Assembly (NCBI RefSeq): GCF_032854445.1
Contig: NC_088300.1
Coordinates: 39,274,458-39,338,457 of the forward strand
DNA from: Liolophura sinensis
Lineage: Eukaryota > Mollusca > Polyplacophora > Chitonida > Chitonidae
Length of the DNA: 64,000 nucleotides
Reading direction: 5' to 3'
Shown here: positions 53,597 to 64,000 of the stretch, piece by piece
How the letters are laid out: each line of letters starts with the position of its first letter
Numbering within the stretch: position 1 is the stretch's first letter
Program-made: the position numbers and the translations under genes
Notes under the pieces: generated by a model
Databases searched by the model: none
Seen by the model: only the letters and a program-made list of their open reading frames with translations
What the model was told of the DNA's origin: nothing

Positions 53597-54366
53597 GTAA
53601 GTGAGAGTTTGCTATGCTGAATCGTTTTAAAAGCAAAAACAACACCAGACGAAATGTCTACATGCGACAAAATAGTATCCCACATAAAGTTTAAAAAGCG
53701 TACCTTTTTCTTTTTTTTAACGGAGATATCAAAGTTCAGTGAGCTAAAACTTTCACAACCAATTTTGATCAATTCAGACGCGAGGTATTTATGTACCCCG
53801 GTGGCGTCCCCTGAACCCTTTTTTGCCTGTTGACCATATGTGCCTAGTGTACGGATGACTCGACGTCGTGTTTTACGGTTTTTCTAACATCGCCAGATTA
53901 AAAATTGACTAATAGCATAACGACTCACGTGAGAAGAAAATGTCTGTGTCTTGTTTCAGGCCTCGTCCGAAATAACCTACTGCTGTAGTATTTGTTGCCT
54001 TTTCTCTTAATAGGTTAAGACCCACGATTATCTCTTGTAAATATGAGTAATCTGATTTGCGAAATCACAATTGCAAGGAGGAACGGCTTACCGCAAACAC
54101 AATGAAATTAAACAACCGTCGCATCAAAATTCAGTATAACTGGGCGTTTGAAAACTCATTTTGGTAGGCCAGTTTGTGTTGTGCTTACTGCTTATATAGT
54201 GTCACATGTTGGCATACATCATGTACGTGGCTGCAGAAACTAGCTGCATTATACATTCCAAATAAGCTTTAGTAACAGGTTTGTAGAATGCATAGTGAAA
54301 GTTAAGGCTTAAATATCAATACCAATTATACTGCGTTATTGAAACTGTTTAATTGATTAAATAACG

Positions 54367-54677
54367 TGCCACTGATACCATGATTTCCAGACTAAATAAC
54401 TACCACTTATACCATGATTTCCAGACCAAATAACGTACCACTGATACCATGATTTCCAGACTAAATAACGTACCACTGATACCATGATTTCCGGACTAAA
54501 TAACGTACCACTGATTCCATGATTTCCAGACTAAATAATGTACCACTGATACCATGATTTCCGGACTAAATAACTACCACTTATACCATGATTTCCAGAC
54601 TAAATAACGTACCACTGATACCATGATTTCCAGACTAAATAACGTGCCACTGATGCCATGATTTCCAGACTAAATAG
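54367..54677. repeat. 35-bp minisatellite, 9 units, copy 2
   Basis: Same array as at 23454-23764 with nine units and a few unit-level substitutions (CCGGACT variants). Confidence 0.95.
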
Positions 54678-54813
54678 CGCATCTATGGTATACATAATAC
54701 ATACCATGTTACACTTGGGAGTATCTGAGCTGAAGTGCTTAAAAAAGGTTTCTAACGCATCAATACCCGATCTCCATGCCTTGGTGTTTATGCACTTCAT
54801 TGTCATTCTCCAG

Positions 54814-54984
54814 TTGTGGCGGGAACCTGTTAATGAACATCGGTCCGACCGCGGACGGGCGAATTGTACCGATCTTTGAGGAGAGGCTGCGTCAGATGGG
54901 AGCCTGGTTAAAGGTTAACGGAGAGGCGATCTACGGCAGTCAGCCATGGACCTTCCAGAATGACACGGTCACACCAGGCGTATG
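54814..54984 (+). CDS. FUCA1: Fucosidase copy 2 exon 7
   Basis: [18 protein letters not shown] exon, same borders as unit 1. Confidence 0.85.
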
Positions 54985-55519
54985 GTAGGAATTCCCTTTT
55001 TTGTGCGAAGGGGAAACAGAGAAGACAGGTCTGAGAATCGGAGAGTTCAAAAACACTTAGTTACAAAAAGATCTGCAAATTTTCACATCTGTTTTTACTC
55101 CTTCGTGTAAATGTTTCTTAAACAAGTTCATTCGAAGACTGTATATGATGATTTTGTTAACATCTAAAGCAAAATGTCCCATTCGGCTGAGGTATCATTA
55201 TCACTGCAACAAATCGACTGCATTGAGGTAGGAAGTTCGAATCCAGCCTTTGCTCTTTCGTCTGGAGCTTTCCATCAAGAGGTGTGTCAGGTAACCGGAA
55301 ATAATTTTGAAACTTAAAACTTAAAGCCACTACAGGCAGTTAGGAAGTCTTGGAGGCAGATTATTTGTTTGTGTGATGGCCGGTTATATAAGTTTCCCCT
55401 CATTGTATCGGATACAGTTCATCTGAACTATCGTCTGGAAGTTTGAAAACTGACACATTTTCTTTCAAGCATATGTAACATGAGCCATCAAAGACATCTA
55501 CGTTGAACTCTATGCCTTT

Positions 55520-55570
55520 CATGTTTGTGTTTTTTGGGGTTTTTTTTGTTTGTTTGTTTTTTTCGTTTGT
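55520..55570. repeat. T-rich (TTTG)n tract, copy 2
   Basis: Shorter version of the tract at 24605-24682. The following intron also lacks a segment present at about 24765-24835. Confidence 0.75.
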
Positions 55571-55844
55571 GTAATGTTTGTGTTGTATATTCTGCCCCAT
55601 GAGCAGTCCATGAGTTTTTTTCCCATTTTCATGTCACACGTTTGAAACCATGACACACAAAAAATTGAGCTCTAGACATTTTTACCACCTCATAACTGAT
55701 AATTTATGACAAATGCTTAAGGATTCCAACTTCCAGTACTAAAACACAAAGCACCATAACGAGGTTTTAAATTTGGAGTTAAGTCAGAAATTGCTTTGTG
55801 AAATCGGCCCCAGTGTCTTAGACTCCTTCTCCTTTCTGTTTCAG

Positions 55845-56100
55845 GTACACCATGGCTAAACGTGTTGCAAGCACCGCGGTATACGGCATTGTCCTTGATT
55901 GGCCAGACGGAGACATTCTGTATCTGGCATCTGTCAGCCCTAGTTTACAAACTAATGTTACCCTGTTGGGTTATCTAGGAACATTTGATTGGAGAAGGCC
56001 TGAATCAGGTGGAATTGAGATTATCATACCACCAATTCCAGCCAGTCACATGCCTTGTAAATGGGCGTGGGTATTCAGATTTGAAGGTTTAGAAACCTAG
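55845..56100 (+). CDS. FUCA1: Fucosidase copy 2 exon 8
   Basis: Terminal exon with stop at 56098-56100. One A-to-G replacement (AVYGIVLDW). Confidence 0.85.
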
Positions 56101-56229
56101 CCCCTCTTGAAAAAGGCGGTTGCCTCCCCTTGATTATTTTGTAAATAGGCACACGTGTATACCTGAGTAAGTAGGCCTACATATATATTTGTATGAATAA
56201 TTTTGTCTTTTCTCCATATACTACTATTG

Positions 56230-56235
56230 AATAAA
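56230..56235 (+). promoter_or_regulatory. Fucosidase polyadenylation signal, copy 2
   Basis: AATAAA at the same distance from the exon 8 stop as in unit 1. Confidence 0.6.
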
Positions 56236-56512
56236 AGTTAGAGACGTAAATATCGATTATATAGGCGTAGTGAATGTGTTGTGTTGGTACGGTTGGATTA
56301 TCATTGGCCCCGTGTGGTAGGCCCATGTATTAAACCTCATGCTGTGGTTGTATCAAAAACACTTGAGCTGTTCATTATAAGGTTGAAAATAACCCCATAA
56401 AGCGTCGAAGGCAGCTTTAGGTCAGGTGCTATGTACCTGCCGAGGTTTGGGTGCCTCTGTCATGCTCTGAACAGCGAAGCGAGGTTTTTCTCGTGAAACT
56501 ATATTATTTATT

Positions 56513-56616
56513 TATTTGTTTGATTGGTGTTTTACGCCATACTCAAGAATATTTCACTTATACGAGGGCGGCCAGCATTATGGTTGCGGGAAAACGGGCA
56601 GAGCCCGTGGGTCGAA
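56513..56616 (-). mobile_element. SINE 3' half, minus strand, copy 2
   Basis: Unit 2 counterpart of the inverted fragment at 25682-25785. Confidence 0.8.
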
Positions 56617-57185
56617 TTATATTAATACTTAAAGATAACTGATGATCGTACACTGTAGATCAAGAATACACTTGTCACCCAGTGGGCACTATGAAACCGT
56701 AATGCCACACCCGGAATGAAGTATAAACACTCAGCGGGCCAAAATCCCGTGTGATTTTTAACAAATATGCATGAAAAACGTACAATAATTGCTCGCAGGC
56801 CGTTTTGAAATCCCGAAACATTGATCTGTGATATTTCTTGTTATCAACATAATTAGCATTATTTCACGCCTGTTAATGAGATCATCCGTTTAAGACGCGC
56901 GCAAGTCTGGAATATGTGGCATTTTCTGTGAACCATCCTATAATTAGACTTGTCGAGTTCAGAAGTGCACCTATGATGTGCAATGTACATTCTCGGGATA
57001 ATGAACACAATGAAGTGATCATATTTAATCCCGGAGCTAGCAATACCACGTCAGTGAAATTGAATGAACGGGCAGATGAGAAACATGATCTAACCAAACT
57101 ATTTACCCCGGACCTAATGTGAGCACTGGGGCGCGTATAAAGGGCGGGCCATTTAGAGAACTCCGATTGATAAATGAAAGATAGC

Positions 57186-57422
57186 GGGGCCTCCATGGCT
57201 CAGTTGGTTAGCGCGCTAGCGTAGCGTAATAACCCAGGAGCCTCTCGCCAATGCGGTCGCTGTGAGTTCAAGTCCAGCTCATGCTGGCTTCCTCTCCGGC
57301 CGTAAGTGGGAAGGTCTTGCAGCAACCTGCGGATGGTCGTGGATTTCCAGCCACCATAATGCTGGCCGCCGTTGTATAAGTGAAATATTCTTGAGTACGG
57401 CGTAAAACACCAATCAAATATA
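57186..57422 (+). mobile_element. SINE, near full length, body deletion, copy 2
   Basis: Same insertion as at 26341-26578 with the same internal deletion. Confidence 0.85.
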
Positions 57423-57659
57423 TAAATGAAATATCAAGATAGCTTTGTGAATATTGCCGAGTTGTAATAATGAAAAAAAAATGGCTAGATAAAGTCATTA
57501 TTTTTGTTCTATTATGCCAGCTTTAAGCTCTAACGCATTTATTCGGCAAAACTAAGACAACCAAGTACAAATCAAATGTTTTACTCCACATTCGGGTAAA
57601 CCATACTGAGGTAGAAATGGCTTTAAATATTTCTTTAATTTGTTCTTTTCATTTCACTT

Positions 57660-57850
57660 ATAGGTGACCAGCATTATGTTGGGGCCACCGTGATAGGAGT
57701 GAAATATTCTTGAGTAAGGCGTAAAACAGCAATCTGTCGATGGTCGTGGGTTTCCCTCGGGCTCTGCCCGGTTTCCCACCCACCATAATGCTGACCGCCA
57801 TCGTATAAGTGAAATATTCTTGAGTACGGCGTAAAACACCAATCAAATAA
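57660..57850 (+). mobile_element. Two tandem SINE 3' fragments, copy 2
   Basis: Unit 2 counterpart of 26820-27002, with an extra C in the CGGTTTCCCACC segment. Confidence 0.75.
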
Positions 57851-57901
57851 AAATAAAATAAATAATAAATAGTAAGGCGTAAAACATAAATAAATAATTA
57901 T

Positions 57902-57990
57902 ATTGGGAGGAATCCGGGTAAACACGGGGGAAACCCACAGCCATCAGAAAGTTGCTGTCAGACACGCTCACGTACGACAGGAGAGGCAGA
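57902..57990 (-). mobile_element. Diverged SINE body, minus strand, copy 2
   Basis: Unit 2 copy of the inverted SINE body at 27050-27145. Confidence 0.6.
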
Positions 57991-58096
57991 AACTCCGAAA
58001 TTATCTGTCAAAATGGAAACCCACCTCCAACTGACTAGAATCCGTGATTGACATGGTTTTAATCTTCATAACGGTGTGTGAAAACAAACACGCAAA

Positions 58097-59135
58097 AACT
58101 TGCTGGCGAACGTCCGTTGGTTGGCTGAGAATGTCGGGCTCCTGTAGCCTGGCGAAGGGCGGTGGTTAGCGCTAACTGTTGGGCTCCTGTCATCTGGCGA
58201 GCCTCCGTTGGTTAGCTGAGACTGTCTGGCACCTGAATCCTCGCGAAGAGCAGTGGTTAGCTGAGACTGTCGGGGTCCTGTAGCCTAGCAAAGAGCAGTG
58301 GTTAGCTGAGACTTTCGGGCTCTTGTAACTTGACGAGCGACCGTTGGTTAGCTGAGAGTGTCGGACTCCTGTAGCCTGGCGAAGGGCAGTGGTTAACACA
58401 TACCATAGGGCTCCTGTCATCTGGCGAGCGTCGGTTGGTTAGCTGAGAACTTTCGGGCCCCTGAAACCTGCCGATGAGTGGTGGTTAGCTGAGATTGTCG
58501 GGCTCCAATAACCTGGCGAAGAGTGGTGATTAGCTGAGACTTTCGGGCCCCTAAAACCTGGCGAAGGGCGATGGTTAGCTGAGACTGTCGGGCTGCTGTA
58601 AGTTGGCGAGCGTCCGTTGGTTAGCTAAGGCTTTCGGGATCCTGTAACCTGACGAACAGCGCTGGTTATCTGAGACCTTCGGGCTCCTGTAGCCTGGTTA
58701 AGGGCGGTGTTAGCTGAGATTGTCGGGCCATTTTAAGTTGTCGAGCGTCCGTTGGTTAGCTGAGACTGTCGGGTTCATATAACCTGGCGAAGGGAGGTGG
58801 TTAGCTGAGACTGTCGGGTTCATATAACCTGGCGAAGGGCGGTGGTCAGCTGAGACTGTCGGGCGAAGGGCGGTGGTTAGCTGAGACTGTCGGGTTCATA
58901 TAACCTGGCGAAGGGCGGTGGTCAGCTGAGACTGTCGGGCAAAGAGCGGTGGTTAGCTGACTGTCGGGCTCCTACAACCTGGCGAAGGGCGGTGGCTAGC
59001 TGGCTGTTGGGCTCCTGTAACGTGGGAGAAGGGCGGTGGTTAGCTGAGACTGTCGGGCTCCTGTAACCTGACGAAGGGCGATGGTCAGCTAAGAGTGTTG
59101 GGCTCTTGTAACCTAGCGAAGGGAGGTGGTTTACT
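58097..59135. repeat. About 45-bp irregular minisatellite, copy 2
   Basis: Counterpart of 27245-28240 with about one more unit, rearranged variants near 58790-58930, and single-base indels that close the minus-strand frames. Confidence 0.9.
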
Positions 59136-59651
59136 CCAGACACTCGGTTGTAGTGGATCTGAGTTCTCCGGGAGCTAGAAAGACTACCATCAACATTTTT
59201 GATGTTATGCTGGCCTGATTTACGACGCAGACCATTTTAAAGTAGTAGGATTTTTCAGTCCAAACAAAAAATCCCCAACAAAAAAATCCTTATGTAAAGC
59301 TAAACGCTATTTTCCAACAGCTGTGACAGTTGAAAGATTAACTGTCGTCCGCTAGGAGGCACTGGAGTGTAACGAGGTGAATTTAAGGATTTCATCAGCT
59401 TAAAAACACACAACTGGCCAGTGGCCATTGATGCAATGGTTGTGAGAATTGTGGAGGGGGCGGGATTTCTTGTGACTGAATGACAGGAATTCTTCGAAAA
59501 ATTAGACTATTCTGCGTCGTCATTTGATCATCCGAAAATTTTTGACGGCGCGCTGTATTTACCCGGAAGACACACACAAAAAAAAACACTTCTGTTGTGA
59601 ACGCAAACTTGTGCTCTTTCCAACAATACTCTTGGGTCATATATGAACAAC

Positions 59652-59819
59652 TCTATGCCGTGCTGAATTAACACGAGGTCTTGTTTGTGATGTATCATTT
59701 TGTAACGTAAACATGTGTACATTACATTTATACAACACATGTATGTGTTGGGGTGACACATTTCTGTGCTGAATGAAACAACACAAGGTGTTGTGTTAGA
59801 TTTCAACACAAGTAGAGCC
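59652..59819. repeat. Palindrome-rich element, copy 2
   Basis: Same sequence as at 28745-28912 in unit 2. Confidence 0.4.
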
Positions 59820-60001
59820 GTGAATGAGGCTCTATTAATGGTGGCTGGATGGAATCATTTCTCGTCAGTTATACCTTGGCAACTTAAACGCTGTGTGTGT
59901 TTACGAGCTCGATGCTGTACCCTAATGAAAAAGTAGAATATGTTTTATATTAATGAACCACAAGTATCGCTATTCAACATGCTTGATTTGATAAAACATG
60001 A

Positions 60002-60222
60002 TAACACAGCACAATGAGCCAGGAGATCCTCACCAATGTGGTTGCTTCGAGTTCAAGTTCACCTCATTCTGGCTTCCTCTCCGGTCGTACGTGGGAAAGT
60101 CTGCCAGCGAAATGCGGATGGTCGTGGATTTGCATGAGAGTCCGCCCGTTTTCCCACCACCATACTGCTGCCCCCTGTCGTAGAAGTGAGACGTTCTTGA
60201 GGGCGGCGTAGGACACAAATTA
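60002..60222 (+). mobile_element. Degenerate SINE lacking the A-box, copy 2
   Basis: Unit 2 counterpart of 29095-29315. Confidence 0.75.
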
Positions 60223-62032
60223 AGTTAGATAAACTAGATGGAATTGGTCAAAGACACTGGGACATCACATGACACTAACAATATACGGACAAGTTTTAGT
60301 CGTTAGTTAAATACTCAGACGTGTGGAAAGTGAGGGAAACAAATTTGAATGCAAATTTCGTAATTCATCCCAACTATATTCACGTGCATGTCGACGTGCT
60401 ATAGGTGTGTATGATGATTACCATACAGCGTCGTAAAGAACCTAAACTATTCACAACGATATACGGTTGCCTTTTTCAGAAAAATCAACACGAACTGGAA
60501 CATAAACTTATTTGTTTAACAAATAGTTCTTTTTTTGGGTCTGCCCCAGTTCAAAACAGTGATGTTTGCTCTATGACAAGAAAAGGGAAAGGGTTCAGAA
60601 TGGATGGGAATTTGAAAACTCATGATTTGAGTTTAGTTATTCTCTTATCATATCCAGCTCTCGCTAGTTCGATTACGGCCTTTAGTCAGGAATTTCACAG
60701 GTGCCAGATGAAGGACAAAGGTTTTCTCCACACAAGAAACTGAGACAAAAAACTGAAAAAAAGGAATAAATAGGAAACGAACAGTAAAATGTAAAAAAAA
60801 ATCCGCATAAAGATCATTTAACCACGTTACAGCATTTTTCTCACGCTCTACAGAAAGAAATCATATTGACGTCAGAGGTCTAAAGCTGCTCATTTGGCTG
60901 AGATATTGGTTAACACTGGTTAGCTAGTCACTGCTGCATTGAAATAATTTTATTGATAAACAAAACGGCGAGATCTTACAAACGCATATTGGTGTGTTTC
61001 GTCTTGGTGTACATCATACTCCGTGTGGAAGACAAACAAACGTTTACTTTAGCGCTGAAAAATCACCGGGGAAACGTTCGACACTGTCCGGCAATCAGCT
61101 ACATGTGAAGGCCACACGTTGTAACGTTATGGTGTTCTGTTTTGGTATATAATTTGTATTTTTAAAGTTTAACAAACATTTTCAAATGTTCAATAGTGTA
61201 AGGAATCATTTGTTTATGCTTTGAAAATTTTCGTTAAAGATTAAAAAATGTAAAGTAAAATCAATACCTCTGAAACGGTACGTGTGTGTAAACATCCTTC
61301 AAATAATATACACCAAAATGATGCAACGTAACGGGGTAAAATGAATGAATGAATTCAGTCGTGTATCACTTCTGTAAAACCTGTTCTTGTGTGTATATAA
61401 TAATTTTATAGATCTACTAAACACTGTGCATGTACACAGCGATTTTATACCATGGGCTTACAAGGATCTTCCCTATAGAAGTGGTCGTTGTCATGTTGGA
61501 GAACTCCTGTGCAAAGTGTTGTGGACTATGTGTATGATAATTGAGGATTGGGGATTTTCTTCCATCCTTAATATAGTTAACAAAGGTTTGATGGATATGT
61601 TATGATAACTTTTGAAATAGAGGCCTATTAAAAATGATTATCAAACCTTTCGAAACAGTTATGAATAAATGTAAATATTTTCAAAATTTGTTCAGGTACC
61701 GATGCGTATTAAATAGCACAACCACAAGCCCGTATAATTCATCTAGGTATCATGCCCCGAAAGCGGTGACCAGCTACATACTACAACTATAGGTCAAACA
61801 AAGCCTCAATGTTTGCGTGCTCAGCTATATGGCGTTCTCAAAATATGCGAGATTAAGTTTTTTCTACCTCGTATGAACGATAGAACAAAACAACAGCAAG
61901 TAATTTCACGTAGATAAGTGCTGCAGGGCATAAGCATACACACTATTAAACGTCCTAGATTTGCTTCAGTGAGTTTAATTACTGACAAAGGCCTACCGGT
62001 ATAGCTGGCGCATAGCCTTCATTTAGGCAACT

Positions 62033-62076
62033 CACTCTATCTCTCTCCTTCTCTCTCTCGCTGTCTCTCTCTCTAT
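62033..62076. repeat. (CT)n microsatellite, copy 2
   Basis: Unit 2 copy of the CT tract at 31130-31173. Confidence 0.85.
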
Positions 62077-62225
62077 ACCCAGCCCCATAGCAGCACTCAT
62101 TAATTCTCCACGCAGCCGTGAAGCTCATTCGCCGCAGGACAAGGGATTTGAATAAGAAAAATTAAGTTTACCAACAACCCATATTACATTGGGGTGAAAT
62201 ATGCTGTGTCGGGAGACAGAAAGGT

Positions 62226-63659
62226 ATGGTGAACCTGTTGAAGGACGTGATGGTGAGGGCCACTCTCGATCTACTTTTGATGTTTCTCGTGCTTTTGTGG
62301 ACGCTAAACGATATCCGTGGATCACCGGTATCTCATCATGACAACTGTAAGATGGGGATAAACTGCCATCTCCCCAATTGCCTGTGTCGGTCGTACGACA
62401 CCCCCGGGGATCTGAACAAGACCCACATCCCGCAGATCGTCCTCTTCACGTTCGAGGGACCGTTGGATGCCAGAGCCTATAAGATGTACCAGGAACTTTT
62501 CCCGAGTACCCGAAGGAACCCAAACGGCTGTCCTGCCCGCATCACCCTGTTTCTTCAGGGCAACACAACTGACTACTCTCTGGCCGCCGACATGTATGAG
62601 AGAGGGGTTGCTGAGTTAGGGGTTAGCTCAATGTCCACCCAGCCCAAGGACTACTGGCAGAATGTCAGCTACGACACCCTCCGCGACGAGGTGTATTCTC
62701 AAAAAATGCTCATACACAAACGAGGTAACGTACCTTTACCAGACATCAAGGGCTACAGGAGCCCATATTTACAGCCCTCTCACGCTCTGTACGAAATGCT
62801 TGGAAATGTGTCGTTAGGATTTGAGTATGACTCGTCGCTAGCTATTCTTAAAAGCCGGTTAGGAGAAGATGTCGAATGGCCGTTCACGCTGGATTTTGGC
62901 TTCCAGAAGGCGTGTGACGTGCCTCCGTGTCCCACGTTTCCACTGATGGGCGTTTGGGAGTTCCCTGTTTACTCACTTATCGACCTCGATGGTTTTCCCA
63001 ATGTGGATCACTCGAAATTCTTCCCGCTTCGCGACAGGGCTGCGTTTCGCTACCTAGTACAGAACTTCAGGACATTCTACAGGCGGAATAAAACACCGTT
63101 CATACTGAATCTGCGTCCTGAATGGTTTTATCACAACCATACAATGAGCGCCACAAAAAGGTTTCTCGACAGACTATTAAGCTTGCCAGAAAGAGACATC
63201 TACCTGTTGGCGCTTAGCGATGCTCTGGAGTGGGTGAAGAGTCCCAGAGACACACCAGACTCCACGAACTTCACAGCCTGGAAGTGCTCCCGGGCAGACA
63301 TCGATCCCGCCCCAGTGGCGCCTCCCACTCCTGGAACCGCCAAACCCTCCAAGGAGCCGTGGTGTCTGTCCATCAACGGTGTGGTCAAGTGTGAGGAGAG
63401 AAATCCGCCGATAACAGCAGCTGCAACAACAGAAACAACAACAACCCAATCCTCCCCTTCTGCACCTCCATCTTCAACCAAGAGTGCATCAACAAACACT
63501 TTACCAACGACATCAAGTCTTAAGAATCACACATTATGCCCTACGGATGCTGTGATGTACTGGGATGATGTGAGCGGCTCACATTCAAGTCACTTGAGTC
63601 GCCTTATTTCTATATCCATAGTTTTGGTCCACATATATTTAGTGTTAATTGTATATTGA
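62226..63659 (+). CDS. [21 protein letters not shown] protein, copy 2
   Basis: Counterpart of 31323-32756. The only protein difference I see is Ser for Ala at residue 158 (VYSQ for VYAQ), with a few silent changes elsewhere. It has the same missing CE4 residues, so the loss predates the duplication. The intact frame, with mostly silent differences, suggests it is still constrained. Confidence 0.85.
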   Translation: MVNLLKDVMVRATLDLLLMFLVLLWTLNDIRGSPVSHHDNCKMGINCHLPNCLCRSYDTPGDLNKTHIPQIVLFTFEGPLDARAYKMYQELFPSTRRNPNGCPARITLFLQGNTTDYSLAADMYERGVAELGVSSMSTQPKDYWQNVSYDTLRDEVYSQKMLIHKRGNVPLPDIKGYRSPYLQPSHALYEMLGNVSLGFEYDSSLAILKSRLGEDVEWPFTLDFGFQKACDVPPCPTFPLMGVWEFPVYSLIDLDGFPNVDHSKFFPLRDRAAFRYLVQNFRTFYRRNKTPFILNLRPEWFYHNHTMSATKRFLDRLLSLPERDIYLLALSDALEWVKSPRDTPDSTNFTAWKCSRADIDPAPVAPPTPGTAKPSKEPWCLSINGVVKCEERNPPITAAATTETTTTQSSPSAPPSSTKSASTNTLPTTSSLKNHTLCPTDAVMYWDDVSGSHSSHLSRLISISIVLVHIYLVLIVY

Positions 63660-64000
63660 TAGTTTAAATCTTCTGAGTAATGTGATGACTGACGCCACAA
63701 ACATCATTGTATAGATTCTTTCGGCGAATTGCGTATACCACCAGAATGGGGTTTGGCAGAATTCGTTCGGTAGACCATATGGTGTCTGCCAGTATTCAAT
63801 GGTGACAGTTGTACTGGTCTGACTGACTTCTCAGGTTTGATACTGGTGATGACATAAGAAATCCACTATACACTATAGTGATAGTGTAACGCCCGACAAA
63901 CAATATTCTGTTGTGGTTATTGTTAATTTCAAAAAAACCCACCGAAATGAGCATTTGGAGGCTCTCTCTCTTCAATCAGCGGTTACTTGGACAGTGGTCA

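Larger units (their letters stand above)
45679..56100 (+). pseudogene. FUCA1: Alpha-L-fucosidase, copy 2, exon 1 broken
   Basis: Eight exons with the same lengths and splice borders as in unit 1: 45679-46016, 47719-47825, 49944-50074, 50885-51018, 51411-51508, 53464-53596, 54814-54984, 55845-56100. Only one exon 3-4 pair is present, with WSDGEWE intact. Exon 1 has two one-base changes: a deletion just after the ATG puts it out of frame (stop after 15 codons), and an extra T at about 45886 creates TGA at 45888-45890 in the original frame. No in-frame ATG replaces the lost start. Exons 2-8 look normal with mild replacements (Glu58 to Ala and Ser64 to Trp in exon 1, I to V in exon 5, A to G in exon 8). 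It is a recent null, a null allele, or an assembly error in exon 1. Confidence 0.7.
34280..64000 (+). repeat. Large tandem unit 2 (continues beyond window)
   Basis: Direct repeat of the unit beginning at base 1. Base 64000 corresponds to about 33098 in unit 1, so roughly 1.2 kb of the unit lies outside the window. Divergence is scattered substitutions plus small indels, as expected either of a young duplication or of two haplotypes of a highly polymorphic marine invertebrate. Confidence 0.95.

Noticed and set aside
60405-60743. 112-codon plus-strand frame
   Set aside because: Open only in unit 2 because of one-base differences; no recognisable features.

Overview
Organism: the window is eukaryotic animal DNA, most likely from a mollusc or another marine lophotrochozoan. 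The reasons are an alpha-L-fucosidase gene split into short exons with GT-AG introns, many tRNA-headed SINE copies whose 3' tail looks like those of mollusc genomes (from memory), AT-rich intergenic DNA full of minisatellites, and an intronless chitin[15 protein letters not shown] gene. The species cannot be named from the sequence.

Large-scale layout: the window is two head-to-tail copies of one roughly 31-34 kb unit. Unit 1 is 1-34279. Unit 2 starts at 34280 and runs past the window end, base 64000 corresponding to about 33098 of unit 1. The copies are nearly identical except for scattered substitutions and indels. Either this is a true tandem duplication or two diverged haplotypes were placed side by side by the assembler; sequence alone cannot decide.

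Order in each unit (unit 1 coordinates): about 2 kb of AT-rich DNA without genes; a compact, GC-richer, intronless 4.2 kb cassette (2055-6266) of small overlapping genes on both strands that looks like the structural-gene module of a small integrated DNA virus or Polinton-like element; a hairpin, tRNA-like remnant and G-rich repeats; the exon 7/8 remains of an older fucosidase paralogue (7873-9140) split by a SINE-containing insertion; a 21-bp minisatellite; the main alpha-L-fucosidase gene (11080-25269); SINE pieces and a ~45-bp minisatellite (26.3-28.3 kb); a catalytically defective, probably GPI-anchored [21 protein letters not shown] gene (31323-32756); then 1.5 kb of AT-rich DNA to the next unit.

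How the copies differ: unit 1 has an intact fucosidase exon 1 but an 1818-bp block with exons 3 and 4 is triplicated. Each exon pair is 265 nt, so only one pair can be spliced in without a frameshift, and the third exon 4 carries an E-to-K change beside the nucleophile motif. Unit 2 has one exon 3-4 pair, but its exon 1 lost the in-frame ATG and gained a stop. In the viral-like cassette several lesions are shared by both copies (an in-frame TAG and two frameshifts), whereas a 387-bp deletion and a TAA are private to unit 1 and a poly-G slip is private to unit 2. The cassette was therefore already decaying, or uses recoding, before the units separated. No polymerase, integrase, packaging ATPase or protease gene is recognisable beside it.
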